Shown here: positions 19,145-28,233 of the stretch, piece by piece
Layout: the number at the start of each line of letters is the position of its first letter
Position numbering within the stretch: position 1 is the stretch's first letter
From: Lutimonas halocynthiae
GTDB lineage: Bacteria > Bacteroidota > Bacteroidia > Flavobacteriales > Flavobacteriaceae
Assembly (NCBI RefSeq): GCF_030409835.1
Contig: NZ_JAUFQO010000001.1
Coordinates: forward strand, 596,983 to 660,982
Reading direction: 5' to 3'
DNA length: 64,000 bases
Program-made: the position numbers and the translations under genes
Notes under the pieces: model-generated
Seen by the model: only the letters and a program-made list of their open reading frames with translations
Database searches by the model: none
Told to the model about the DNA's origin: nothing

Positions 19145-20163
19145 TGACCTATAACCCAATAACAGCATTGTTGATCTTCCTAGGAGGCGTATTATTGATA
19201 TTTGCCTTTTTTCGCCCAGTAAAGGGTTGGTATTGGTTGTTGAAAAACAATTATCAGTCAAATGAAAAGACTGTAATGGAAGATATTTTAAAACAATTAT
19301 TTCGATTGGAGAGTTATGGTGCTGAAGCAGATATCAATGCACTTACAAATTCATTGAAGGTTAAGGATAGTTTTATTATTGATGCCATTCATAAAATGTC
19401 AATTATGGAACTGGTAAAAGTTGAAGGAGATCTCCTTCGATTAACAAATGACGGAAGACAATACGCCCTAAAAATTATTAGGGTGCATAGATTGTGGGAA
19501 AAGTATCTGGCAGAGAAAACAGGTTTTGACAAAACGGATTGGCACGATATGGCTGAAGAGATGGAACATGTTTTGAGTCATGAAGAAACAGATAGGTTGG
19601 CAAATCAATTAGGAAACCCAATGTATGATCCTCATGGAGACCCTATTCCTAATAATGAAGGAATGCTAAAGGAAGTAGATGGAGAGCCCTTGTCATCAAT
19701 GCCAGCAAATAGTGTTGGTAGAATAGTGCATATAGAGGATGAACCGGATGTAATTTACCGGCAGATCTTAGCCGAAAAGATTCATATCGGTTCGGTGATC
19801 AGGATAGAAGAAAAGAGCAATGAACGTATTGTTTTTCATTCGGAAGGAGAGGAATTTATATTGGCGCCCATCGTTGCGGCAAATATTACAGTGTCAGCCC
19901 TAAAAAAGGAAGTGGTTGAAGAAGAAGGAACCGTTAGACTTTCGAGTTTGATTGATGGAGAAGTTGGTAAAATCGTAGGGATGTCAAAAGAATGTCGGGG
20001 AGAGAATAGAAGGAGACTCCTTGATCTTGGATTTGTAAACGGGACAGAGATTAAGATCGATCTAAACAGCCCCATGAATAACCCTGTGGCTTATTCTGTG
20101 AAAGGAACAAGTATTGCACTGAGAAGGGATCAAGCTTCTAAAATTCTTATAAATAAATTGTAG
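19144..20163 (+). CDS. Membrane-tethered DtxR-like protein fused to FeoA
   Basis: A 339-residue protein with three parts. Residues 7-25 form a hydrophobic transmembrane helix ([18 protein letters not shown]) followed by a positively charged stretch. Residues 38-160 repeat the DtxR winged-helix and dimerisation layout, including [12 protein letters not shown] and DPHGDPIPN. Residues 262-339 form a FeoA domain ([23 protein letters not shown]). FeoA is a small cytoplasmic partner of FeoB. The protein may sense iron at the membrane and gate FeoB rather than act as a normal repressor. It sits three bases before the feoB G-domain gene. Confidence 0.85.
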   Translation: MTYNPITALLIFLGGVLLIFAFFRPVKGWYWLLKNNYQSNEKTVMEDILKQLFRLESYGAEADINALTNSLKVKDSFIIDAIHKMSIMELVKVEGDLLRLTNDGRQYALKIIRVHRLWEKYLAEKTGFDKTDWHDMAEEMEHVLSHEETDRLANQLGNPMYDPHGDPIPNNEGMLKEVDGEPLSSMPANSVGRIVHIEDEPDVIYRQILAEKIHIGSVIRIEEKSNERIVFHSEGEEFILAPIVAANITVSALKKEVVEEEGTVRLSSLIDGEVGKIVGMSKECRGENRRRLLDLGFVNGTEIKIDLNSPMNNPVAYSVKGTSIALRRDQASKILINKL

Positions 20164-20165
20164 TT

Positions 20166-20930
20166 ATGGAGAAGAAAGAGGATCATGCATGTGGGTCTTG
20201 CGCTCATTTTAATTCGGAAGGATTAAAAAAACTTGGAGTTGACACTGGTGGTTTTGATCATATTATTGCTATTGCTGGGAATCCTAATACTGGGAAAAGT
20301 ACGGTTTTTAATGCCTTGACCGGATTGCGTCAGCACACGGGGAATTGGCCTGGAAAAACGGTTGCCAGAGCTGAAGGAGCCTATTCATATGCGGATAAGA
20401 AATACAAACTGGTTGATCTTCCGGGAACCTACTCTTTATTGTCTACTTCACAGGATGAGGAGGTTGCAAGAAATTTTATTCTTTTTGGGAAACCTGATGT
20501 TACGATTATTGTTGTTGATGCCTGTAGATTGGAACGCAATTTAAATCTGGCTTTGCAAATTCTTGAAATTACTGATAAGGCTGTTTTATGTCTTAATCTG
20601 ATCGACGAAGCTGAACGAAATAACATTACGATCGATACAAGAACGCTAAGCAGGGAATTGGGAATTCCGGTTGTGGCCACGAGTGCGAGATATCAAAGAG
20701 GAATACCTGAACTTATCCAGACAGTTGATGAGATTGCTTCAGGTAAGATACTATGCAAACCACGAAAAATTAAAAATGTTCCTAAAAAAATATTAGAAGC
20801 AGTCACAAAATTAAGTGGAGAAATTGAGGCAGAATTCCCTGATATTCCGAATAGCAGATGGATTGCCTTTAGATTACTTGAAGGAGATAACAGAATAATT
20901 GAGGCATTAAAAGCTGGTGAATTAGTGTAG
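20166..20930 (+). CDS. feoB: FeoB GTPase domain as a separate protein
   Basis: A 254-residue soluble protein equal to the N-terminal half of FeoB. G1 is [14 protein letters not shown] near residue 39, the switch region carries [13 protein letters not shown]3 is DLPGTYSL near residue 88, and G4 appears as NLIDEA where FeoB usually has NxxD. The helical GDP-dissociation inhibitor-like region follows. The N-terminus holds a Cys-x-x-Cys pair (ACGSCAHF, residues 9 and 12) ahead of the G domain, not part of standard FeoB. It powers or gates Fe(II) uptake with the permease gene, which starts only one base after its stop. Confidence 0.92.
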   Translation: MEKKEDHACGSCAHFNSEGLKKLGVDTGGFDHIIAIAGNPNTGKSTVFNALTGLRQHTGNWPGKTVARAEGAYSYADKKYKLVDLPGTYSLLSTSQDEEVARNFILFGKPDVTIIVVDACRLERNLNLALQILEITDKAVLCLNLIDEAERNNITIDTRTLSRELGIPVVATSARYQRGIPELIQTVDEIASGKILCKPRKIKNVPKKILEAVTKLSGEIEAEFPDIPNSRWIAFRLLEGDNRIIEALKAGELV

Positions 20931-20931
20931 T

Positions 20932-22353
20932 ATGGAGAATAATTCTGTTGATAAGATATTGAGCATGACCAATGAACTGCGATGGAAAATCGGAGAAGAT
21001 TTTCACGATCATCTTGCGGAAGGGATTTATGCGGATGCCTCAGAAATTGCCGAGAGTTCGGTGATGAAGGATTCTGGCAAAAATCGGTTTAGGATCGATC
21101 GAAAAATTGATGAAATAGTCACCAGTAAGACCTGGGGGTTTCCGATAATGTTTTTAATACTAGGCCTGGTTCTTTGGCTGACTATTGTGGGAGCGAATTA
21201 CCCTTCAGCCATGCTAGCTCAATTGTTGCTCGAAGGTTTGCATCCTATGCTGAAGAATTTAGGTGCGACATTAGGAATGCCGTGGTGGCTTAGTGGTTTC
21301 CTTTTCGATGGAGTCTATTTAGCAGTTGCCTGGGTCATTGCAGTAATGCTGCCTCCTATGGCAATTTTTTTCCCAATGTTTACCTTATTAGAGGATTTTG
21401 GTTATTTACCACGGGTCGCTTTTAATTTGGACAATTTATTCAGAAAATCTGGCGCCCACGGCAAGCAGGCTCTTACTATGAGTATGGGTTTTGGATGTAA
21501 TGCTGCCGGGGTGGTTGCCACTAGAATCATAGACAGCCCTAGAGAGCGTCTGATAGCAATTATAACAAATAATTTTTCACTCTGTAATGGTAGGTGGCCA
21601 ACTCAGATTTTGATTGCAACCATATTTGTTGGAGCGGTGGTTCCGGATGCATTTTCAAGCCTGGCTTCTTTACTTGCCGTGGTAGGAATAGCCATTCTTG
21701 GAATAGCCTTCATGTTTTTAGTTTCTTGGGGCTTGTCAAGAACTGTTCTAAAAGGAGAGGTGTCAACATTTAATTTGGAATTACCGCCTTATAGACCGCC
21801 CAATTTTTGGAAAACGGTTTATACTTCTATTATTGACAGAACCTTAATTGTGTTATGGCGAGCTATCGTTTTTGCGGCTCCCGCAGGGGCAATTATCTGG
21901 CTTATTTCGAATATTTATGTTGGTGATCTGAGCCTGGCTGGTTGGACAGTTCAAAGCTTAGATGGTTTTGGATTTTTATTAGGTCTTAATGGCGTGATAC
22001 TGCTCGCTTATATTGTAGCTATTCCTGCAAATGAAATTGTTATCCCAACTATTCTTATGCTTACCGTAATGGTCACAGGCATCGCCGGAGGAGAAGGAGC
22101 CGGGGTGATGTTTGAACTTGACTCTGTTTCTGGTACGGGAAATATTCTAAGAGCAGGAGGATGGACTTTATTGACTGCAGTAAATCTCATGTTGTTTAGT
22201 TTACTTCACAACCCTTGCAGTACAACAATTTACACGATCTATAAGGAAACTAAAAGCGTGAAATGGACAACTGTTGCTTCTATTTTACCCGTTATATTAG
22301 GTTTTATCATTACATTTTTAGTAGCTCAGATTTGGCGAATTTTTATAGGTTAA
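20932..22353 (+). CDS. feoB: FeoB permease domain (ferrous iron transporter B membrane part)
   Basis: A 473-residue membrane protein equal to the C-terminal half of FeoB. Residues 1-62 are soluble ([19 protein letters not shown]), the usual linker region. At least eight hydrophobic helices follow. The two Gate domains are visible: [21 protein letters not shown] near residue 184 and the C-terminal [15 protein letters not shown] near residue 424. The conserved Cys of the first Gate and the NPCS of the second are candidate metal-path residues. It is translated with the GTPase gene. The split is real: the stop of the GTPase gene and an ATG separate the parts. Confidence 0.93.
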   Translation: MENNSVDKILSMTNELRWKIGEDFHDHLAEGIYADASEIAESSVMKDSGKNRFRIDRKIDEIVTSKTWGFPIMFLILGLVLWLTIVGANYPSAMLAQLLLEGLHPMLKNLGATLGMPWWLSGFLFDGVYLAVAWVIAVMLPPMAIFFPMFTLLEDFGYLPRVAFNLDNLFRKSGAHGKQALTMSMGFGCNAAGVVATRIIDSPRERLIAIITNNFSLCNGRWPTQILIATIFVGAVVPDAFSSLASLLAVVGIAILGIAFMFLVSWGLSRTVLKGEVSTFNLELPPYRPPNFWKTVYTSIIDRTLIVLWRAIVFAAPAGAIIWLISNIYVGDLSLAGWTVQSLDGFGFLLGLNGVILLAYIVAIPANEIVIPTILMLTVMVTGIAGGEGAGVMFELDSVSGTGNILRAGGWTLLTAVNLMLFSLLHNPCSTTIYTIYKETKSVKWTTVASILPVILGFIITFLVAQIWRIFIG

Positions 22354-22382
22354 GAAAATGTTTTACGCGAATTGATTTTTGT

Positions 22383-22412
22383 GAAAATGAACTTATTGAT
22401 AAGCTCATTTTC
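22383..22412 (+). terminator. Inverted repeat after feoB, probable terminator
   Basis: Two 14-base arms (GAAAATGAACTTAT and ATAAGCTCATTTTC) pair at 13 of 14 positions around a 2-base loop. The sequence then runs CTTACTTTTAT, with only four T in a row, so termination may be weak. It could also act as an operator for the helicase gene. Confidence 0.5.
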
Positions 22413-22436
22413 CTTACTTTTATGGAAAATCAATAA

Positions 22437-25400
22437 GTGGACCAACCTTCAACTTTTCAAGTATACAATGCATCTGCAGGAAGCGGGAAAACCTTCACGC
22501 TTGTTAAGGAATATTTGAAAATCATTTTGAGCGATCCTGATCAGCGATTGTATCAGCATATTTTGGCAATTACCTTTACAAATAAGGCTGCTTCTGAAAT
22601 GAAGGATAGAATTCTTGAGAACCTACTTCGGTTTTCTGTCATAAATCAGAAAGATGAAAAGGATGATATGCTATCTTCTCTTATTTCAGAAACAGGGCTG
22701 GATGCAGCTATATTGAAAATTAGAGCCAAAGAAAGACTTCAGGATATACTCAAAAATTATGCTTCTTTCCACATAAAAACAATTGATAGTTTTACCAATA
22801 AATTAATTAAATCTTTTGCTTTTGACCTGGGTATGTCGACTGATTTTGAGGTTGAACTCGATACTGATTCGATCTTAAAAGAAGCCGTAGATGCGGTATT
22901 GTCAAGGATAGGAATTGACCAGGAATTGACAACTCTTTTGGTTTCCTTTTCTAAAGAAAAAACCCTTGAAGATAAATCTTGGGATGTGAGTAAGGATCTC
23001 TTTGAGATTTCAAGGCTGATCTTAAATGAGAATCATGCAAAGGAGCTTAAAAAATTATCCGGAAAGAGCTTGTCATCGTTTTCAGACTTATCTTCTAAAT
23101 TGAGAAAGGAGCAACGTGTTTATAAAAAAGTGATCGAAGAAACAGGGCAAAAAGCGTTGACCTTAATAAATGACCAAGGGATTGATACTAAAGATTTTTT
23201 GCGATCTCAATTTCCAAATTTCTTTTTAAAAATGATCAATCAGCCTGGAGAATTAGATTTTGATCAAGAGAGTAGTCTGTTTCGAAATATTGGAGAAAGA
23301 AACTTTTATGGGAAAACCAAACCTGAACAGGTGAAGTCAGCAATCGATGCCATTGCTGAGCAACTAATTGCCTATTATCAGGAAGCGGCTTTGGTCTATG
23401 AAAAATATAAACTCAACGAATTAATATTAAAAAACCTGGTTCCGTTAGCAGTTATAAACACCATCAATCAGGCATTGGAAGAATTAAAGACCAACAATAA
23501 TATCAGATTAAATGCCGAATTTAATCAATTGATCAGTGATCATTTGGTCAATGAACCGGCCGCATTTATTTATGAAAAATTAGGAGAGCGGTTTAAACAT
23601 TTTTTTATTGATGAAATGCAGGATACTTCTGTACTGCAATGGCAAAACCTAATTCCTTTAGTTGATAATGCTTTGAGTGCTGAGGCAGCTGGTTTGATGT
23701 TGGTAGGGGATGCAAAACAGGCTATTTATAGATGGAGGGGAGGTCGTGCAGAACAGTTTATCAGCTTGTCTTCAGATCAAAAAGACTATGAATCTAATCC
23801 TTTTCAAACGACTAAAGCCGCGTTGAATCTTGAGACGAATTATAGAAGTTACCAGCAGATCGTAGATTTCAACAATGGTTTCTTTAGCCATATTTCTCAG
23901 CATTTTGCAAATAGTGCCTATGGTGATTTATACAGGTTAGGCAATGATCAAAAGACCAATCAAAAAAAAGGTGGTTTTGTAAGATTGCAATTTATGGAAG
24001 CCCTCAAGAACAGTGAAATGAGGGAAGAGGTTTATCCCAAATATGTCTATGATACAATTAAAGATCTTTTGAATCAATATGAGGCCCATGAGATTTGCAT
24101 CTTAGTTAGAAAGAAAAAAGAAGGGGCGGCCATTGCTAAATATTTGACAGAGCAGGGCGTAGATATCATAAGTTCAGAAACCTTGTTAGTCAAGAATAAT
24201 CAGAAGGTTAGTTTTATCATTAGCTTTTTGCAAATGATTGAAGACGATAAAAATGAGGACGCTAAATTCGAGGTTTTAAATTTTTTATTTGGGCATTTGA
24301 ATATTGCCTCACAAAAGCATGATTTTATTAAGGACTTCATTAAGAAGGATTTGAAAGACATATTCGAATCTCTTGAAGCATATGACATCTATTATAAAAC
24401 AAAAACGTTTAACGAATATTCGATTTTAGAAGGTATAGAAGATCTTATTAGAAGCTTCCGACTGACAAAAGAATCTGATGCTTTTCTTCAATTCTTTTTG
24501 GATTTCGTATTTGATTATACACAGAGAAAGTCGCAAAAGAATATTTCTTTTTTGGAATATTGGGAAGAAAAGGGTGATAGATTGAATATTGTGAGTTCTG
24601 AAGACATTAAAGCAGTAAGAATCATGACGATTCATAAGTCAAAAGGGCTTGAATTTCCTGTTGTCATTTTTCCATATAATCTTGATATTTATTTTGAAAG
24701 AGATCCAAAGGCCTGGTACAGAGGTTTGCCCGAAGAAGAATTTAATGGATTTGATACCATTTTGGTTAATTCATCATCCGGAATTACAAAGACGGGAGAT
24801 GCAGGAACTGCTATTTACGAGGAACAGCGAAAAGAAAAGGAGTTGGATAGCTTTAATCTCTTATACGTTTGTTTGACCCGGGCCATTGAACAGTTATATG
24901 TCATTTCTGAGCTGAAAAAATCAGGAGGAAAATTGGGAACCAGCTCTCAATTGTTTGTCGATTTTTTGAAGCAGCAAGGGAGATGGGAAGAGAACCAGAT
25001 GACCTATGATTTTGGTGTAAACGAAAGAGCCAGTGAGCCGGATTCATCTACAAATCAAGCCGAATTGCAAAAAGAATTTATCAGTAGTTCATGGCAGGAT
25101 CATCAAATACATATCGTGGCCAATTCAGAAATTCTATGGGATGAAGCCAGAGCGGAGGCCATTGGCTATGGAAATTTGATTCATGAAATGATGGCAGATG
25201 TTGTTGATGAAAACATGATTGACAAAACCTTAAAAAGATGGGTCACTAAAGGGTTATTGCAAGAACAATCATATGCAGAAATCCATAAACTGATGTTAGA
25301 AATAGTCAATCACCCTCTTTTAAACATGTATTTTAAAGTTGGGCTGGAAGTACTAACAGAAAGAGAAATTTTGACGGATTCGGGCCAGGTAATCATACCA

Positions 25401-25580
25401 GACAGGTTGGTGTTTGATGGAAATAAAGTAACAATTATAGATTATAAAACAGGAAAATCCAATAAAAATCATGGACTGCAAATTGATAATTATGCCTTAG
25501 TTTTACAAAAATTAAATTTTGAGGTTGTAGATAAAATATTGGTTTACATAGATGATGAAATTACTGTAGTTAAAAGTTAA
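22437..25580 (+). CDS. AddA/RecB-like UvrD-family helicase with C-terminal nuclease
   Basis: A 1047-residue superfamily 1A helicase-nuclease. Walker A NASAGSGKTFTL is at residues 11-22. Motif II FFIDEMQDTS is near residue 400, motif III-IV GDAKQAIYRWRGG near 425, motif V MTIHKSKGLEFPVV near 735 and motif VI LLYVCLTRA near 816. The C-terminus carries a PD-(D/E)xK nuclease: GNLIHEMM near 915, then IPDRLV and IIDYKTG near 1000 with a QIDNYALVL block. It resembles AddA of double-strand break repair. The start codon is GTG, placed directly after the stop of a four-codon ATG mini-frame at 22422-22436. No AddB partner gene is in the window. Confidence 0.9.
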   Translation: MDQPSTFQVYNASAGSGKTFTLVKEYLKIILSDPDQRLYQHILAITFTNKAASEMKDRILENLLRFSVINQKDEKDDMLSSLISETGLDAAILKIRAKERLQDILKNYASFHIKTIDSFTNKLIKSFAFDLGMSTDFEVELDTDSILKEAVDAVLSRIGIDQELTTLLVSFSKEKTLEDKSWDVSKDLFEISRLILNENHAKELKKLSGKSLSSFSDLSSKLRKEQRVYKKVIEETGQKALTLINDQGIDTKDFLRSQFPNFFLKMINQPGELDFDQESSLFRNIGERNFYGKTKPEQVKSAIDAIAEQLIAYYQEAALVYEKYKLNELILKNLVPLAVINTINQALEELKTNNNIRLNAEFNQLISDHLVNEPAAFIYEKLGERFKHFFIDEMQDTSVLQWQNLIPLVDNALSAEAAGLMLVGDAKQAIYRWRGGRAEQFISLSSDQKDYESNPFQTTKAALNLETNYRSYQQIVDFNNGFFSHISQHFANSAYGDLYRLGNDQKTNQKKGGFVRLQFMEALKNSEMREEVYPKYVYDTIKDLLNQYEAHEICILVRKKKEGAAIAKYLTEQGVDIISSETLLVKNNQKVSFIISFLQMIEDDKNEDAKFEVLNFLFGHLNIASQKHDFIKDFIKKDLKDIFESLEAYDIYYKTKTFNEYSILEGIEDLIRSFRLTKESDAFLQFFLDFVFDYTQRKSQKNISFLEYWEEKGDRLNIVSSEDIKAVRIMTIHKSKGLEFPVVIFPYNLDIYFERDPKAWYRGLPEEEFNGFDTILVNSSSGITKTGDAGTAIYEEQRKEKELDSFNLLYVCLTRAIEQLYVISELKKSGGKLGTSSQLFVDFLKQQGRWEENQMTYDFGVNERASEPDSSTNQAELQKEFISSSWQDHQIHIVANSEILWDEARAEAIGYGNLIHEMMADVVDENMIDKTLKRWVTKGLLQEQSYAEIHKLMLEIVNHPLLNMYFKVGLEVLTEREILTDSGQVIIPDRLVFDGNKVTIIDYKTGKSNKNHGLQIDNYALVLQKLNFEVVDKILVYIDDEITVVKS

Positions 25581-25585
25581 ATAAT

Positions 25586-26074
25586 ATGAATACAATTGAC
25601 ATAATAATTGGGATTATCCTGATTTTCGGTACTGTGAACGGCTTTTTAAAAGGCTTATTTGTTGAAGTAACTACTTTGGTGGGTTTGGTACTTGGTGTTT
25701 ATGGAGCCATTCATTTTTCTCATTTTTTAGGTAATTTCCTTAAAGATTATGTGACTTGGGACGAATCAATGTTACAATTGGTTTCTTTCGCCGGAACCTT
25801 TTTAATCATCCTAATCGGTATGGTTTTATTGGGGAAGGCCATGACTAAAATTGCAGAAACAATAGCTTTAGGGTTTTTCAATAAATTGGTTGGAGCCATT
25901 TTTGGATTAGTCAAATATGCCTTGATCTTAAGTATCGTTTTACTTGTTTATGATGAAATAAACGCTTCTTTGCGTTTTGTAGAAAAGGAGAAGGTTAAAA
26001 AATCAATTTTATATGAACCGGTAAAGAATTTTGCCCCAACCATATTTCCCAATTTGGTCAGGGTCGTCAAATAA
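25586..26074 (+). CDS. CvpA family membrane protein
   Basis: A 162-residue membrane protein. The CvpA pattern IDIIIGIILIFGTVNGFLKGLFVE is at the N-terminus, where the Gly-Lys-Gly turn follows the first helix, and three more hydrophobic segments end near residue 125. CvpA proteins were named for colicin V secretion; their general role is unclear, with links to envelope stress. It follows the helicase gene by five bases and is probably cotranscribed. The 105-base gap before panB contains the panB promoter. Confidence 0.88.
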   Translation: MNTIDIIIGIILIFGTVNGFLKGLFVEVTTLVGLVLGVYGAIHFSHFLGNFLKDYVTWDESMLQLVSFAGTFLIILIGMVLLGKAMTKIAETIALGFFNKLVGAIFGLVKYALILSIVLLVYDEINASLRFVEKEKVKKSILYEPVKNFAPTIFPNLVRVVK

Positions 26075-26103
26075 ACGATTCCAATGTTTTTAGGGAATAG
26101 TCG

Positions 26104-26118
26104 GTAATTTCAAATTAC
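26104..26118 (+). repeat. Perfect palindrome in the panB upstream region
   Basis: GTAATTTCAAATTAC has 7-base arms around a central C. It lies about 43 bases upstream of the panB -7 box, a position suited to a regulator-binding site, but no regulator is evident. Confidence 0.35.
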
Positions 26119-26153
26119 TTAAAACCCTAGGCTTAGTGATTAAAAATTATCGC

Positions 26154-26161
26154 TATTTTTG
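26154..26161 (+). promoter_or_regulatory. Promoter -7 element for panB
   Basis: TATTTTTG, matching TAnnTTTG, 19 bases before the panB ATG. Confidence 0.6.
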
Positions 26162-26179
26162 CATTGCTAAATATTAATT

Positions 26180-26998
26180 ATGTCTGCAGCTAAAAAGGAA
26201 TACAAAAGGATTACAACCAAAACATTGTTTGAAATGAAAAAGCAAGGTGAAAAGATCGCCATGCTGACTGCTTATGATTATACGATGGCAAAAATTGTAG
26301 ATCACGCAGGTATAGACATTATTTTAGTAGGTGATTCAGCATCGAATGTTATGGCTGGTCATGAAACGACTTTACCAATTACCCTTGATCAAATGATCTA
26401 CCATGCTTCTTCTGTTGTGCGAGCCATTGACAGGGCACTAGTAGTGGTAGACCTTCCATTTGGAACTTACCAAGGGAATTCAAGACAAGCTTTAGATTCG
26501 GCCATCAGAATTATGAAAGAATCAGGAGGCCATTCGGTAAAATTGGAAGGAGGAGCTGAAATATCAGAATCGATTACTCGAATTTTGTCAGCAGGAATAC
26601 CTGTTATGGGACATTTGGGCTTAACGCCTCAGTCAATTTATAAATTTGGTACCTATTCTGTTAGAGCAAGAGAAGAGGAAGAGGCTGGTAAATTAATGGC
26701 AGATGCCAAATTATTAGAAGAATTGGGCTGTTTTGCAATTGTACTTGAAAAAGTTCCCGCAAAATTAGCAAAGGAAGTTGCCGAAAGTGTTTCGATACCG
26801 GTTATTGGAATTGGAGCTGGAGATGGCGTTGATGGTCAGGTTTTGGTAACACATGATATGTTAGGAATGACACATGAATTCAGCCCGAGATTCCTGAGAA
26901 GATATCTCGATCTATATACCGAAATGGGCAATGCTTTTAAAAGTTATATCTCAGATGTGAAATCAAAGGATTTTCCAAATAAAGAAGAACAGTATTGA
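26180..26998 (+). CDS. panB: 3-methyl-2-oxobutanoate hydroxymethyltransferase
   Basis: A 272-residue enzyme of pantothenate synthesis. It transfers a hydroxymethyl group from 5,10-methylene-tetrahydrofolate to ketoisovalerate, giving ketopantoate. Family motifs: [17 protein letters not shown] near residue 28, [14 protein letters not shown] near 52, [11 protein letters not shown] near 90 and the metal/substrate region KLEGGAE near 122. Length is normal. It has its own promoter and a strong terminator immediately after the stop, so it is a single-gene unit. Confidence 0.97.
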   Translation: MSAAKKEYKRITTKTLFEMKKQGEKIAMLTAYDYTMAKIVDHAGIDIILVGDSASNVMAGHETTLPITLDQMIYHASSVVRAIDRALVVVDLPFGTYQGNSRQALDSAIRIMKESGGHSVKLEGGAEISESITRILSAGIPVMGHLGLTPQSIYKFGTYSVRAREEEEAGKLMADAKLLEELGCFAIVLEKVPAKLAKEVAESVSIPVIGIGAGDGVDGQVLVTHDMLGMTHEFSPRFLRRYLDLYTEMGNAFKSYISDVKSKDFPNKEEQY

Positions 26999-27007
26999 TA
27001 CACAATT

Positions 27008-27032
27008 CTCGCCACTCCGGCGAGTTTTTTTA
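27008..27032 (+). terminator. Intrinsic terminator after panB
   Basis: CTCGCC/GGCGAG, a GC-rich 6-base stem with a five-base loop, is followed by seven T residues (27025-27031). It is ten bases after the panB stop. Confidence 0.92.
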
Positions 27033-27080
27033 TTTTACACTTTTAACCAAATTTTAACAAGAAAAAACTTGCCTAACCCT

Positions 27081-27088
27081 TAGATTTG
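27081..27088 (+). promoter_or_regulatory. Promoter -7 element of the bat operon
   Basis: TAGATTTG, matching TAnnTTTG, 43 bases before the moxR ATG; the only clear -7 match seen ahead of the nine-gene bat cluster. Confidence 0.5.
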
Positions 27089-27130
27089 TTGCCCTTGTTG
27101 TATAAAACGAAAAGAAATTTAAAAAGATAA

Positions 27131-28135
27131 ATGGATACACAAAACGCAAATGTTGATATCAGATTGATCAACGAGAAAATAGAGAAAGAAAGTGCATTTG
27201 TCGAGATGCTTCATTTGGAAATGAATAAGGTTATTGTAGGGCAAAGACACATGCTTGAAAGACTGCTAATTGGTTTGCTTGGTAATGGACACATTCTTCT
27301 TGAAGGAGTTCCTGGATTGGCCAAAACATTAGCAATCAACACCTTGTCTAAAGCGGTGCAAGGGTCATTTAGTAGGATTCAATTTACCCCTGATCTATTG
27401 CCAGCAGATGTTATTGGTACCATGATTTTTAATATGAAGGAGAATGATTTCTCGATTAAAAAAGGGCCAATATTTGCTAATTTTGTTCTGGCTGATGAGA
27501 TCAACAGAGCGCCTGCTAAGGTTCAGTCTGCCTTGTTAGAGGCCATGCAGGAACATCAGGTCACAATTGGAGATACTAGTTTTAAATTAGAACAACCATT
27601 TTTAGTTCTTGCTACCCAGAACCCAATTGAACAAGAAGGTACCTATCCGTTACCTGAAGCTCAGGTGGATAGATTTATGTTAAAGACAGTGATTGATTAT
27701 CCAAAAATGGAAGACGAACAAATGATCATGAGACATAATCTGAAGGGAACTTTTGGTCAAGTTAATCCGGTAGTTTCCGTAGAACAAATCTTAAGAGCAA
27801 GAGAATCTGTGAAAGAGGTTTATATGGATGAAAAAATTGAAAAATACATTCTAAATATAATTTTCGCTTCACGATACCCTGAAGATTACCGTTTGGCTGA
27901 CCTAAAACCGCTGATTAGCTTTGGAGCTTCTCCAAGGGGTAGTATCAATCTGGCAATGGCCTCTAAATGTTACGCTTTTATCAAACGAAGAGGTTATGTT
28001 ATTCCTGAAGATGTTCGCGCGGTAGTTCACGATGTGTTAAGACATAGAATTGGAATTACGTATGAGGCCGAGGCCGAGAATATTACTTCAGTTGACATCA
28101 TTAATAAAATCGTTAATGAGGTTGAAGTGCCTTAA
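27131..28135 (+). CDS. moxR: MoxR family AAA+ ATPase
   Basis: A 334-residue MoxR-type AAA+ ATPase, a chaperone-like protein that acts with VWA-domain partners. Walker A GVPGLAKTLAIN is near residue 62, Walker B VLADEINRAPAKVQSALLEAM near 120, and sensor 1 ATQNPIEQEGTYPLPEAQ near 160. The arrangement moxR-DUF58-batABCDE is the Bacteroides aerotolerance operon layout. The stop is overlapped by a small ATG frame leading into the DUF58 gene. Confidence 0.95.
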   Translation: MDTQNANVDIRLINEKIEKESAFVEMLHLEMNKVIVGQRHMLERLLIGLLGNGHILLEGVPGLAKTLAINTLSKAVQGSFSRIQFTPDLLPADVIGTMIFNMKENDFSIKKGPIFANFVLADEINRAPAKVQSALLEAMQEHQVTIGDTSFKLEQPFLVLATQNPIEQEGTYPLPEAQVDRFMLKTVIDYPKMEDEQMIMRHNLKGTFGQVNPVVSVEQILRARESVKEVYMDEKIEKYILNIIFASRYPEDYRLADLKPLISFGASPRGSINLAMASKCYAFIKRRGYVIPEDVRAVVHDVLRHRIGITYEAEAENITSVDIINKIVNEVEVP

Positions 28136-28233
28136 TGAATCTATTATCAACAACTATTCAAAACTTAAAGATGCGTTCTTCCAGGAAGGAAGAATTAGGA
28201 AGTTTAATTAGAATACCGGCCAGTGGATACTAA
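28135..28233 (+). CDS. Possible 32-codon small ORF between moxR and the DUF58 gene
   Basis: A small frame begins on an ATG overlapping the last base of the moxR stop (TAATG) and ends in TAA at 28231-28233, eleven bases inside the GTG-started DUF58 gene. Its peptide is basic in the middle (KMRSSRKEELG) and has no recognised domain. Overlap at both ends suggests translational coupling, letting ribosomes reach the GTG start, but it may be chance. Confidence 0.25.
   Translation: MNLLSTTIQNLKMRSSRKEELGSLIRIPASGY

Noticed and set aside
20920..20945. FeoB split as a sequencing frameshift
   Set aside because: The GTPase gene ends in a TAG followed by a separate ATG one base later, and both halves keep complete domains; a stop plus new start argues for a real split, although only relatives can prove it.
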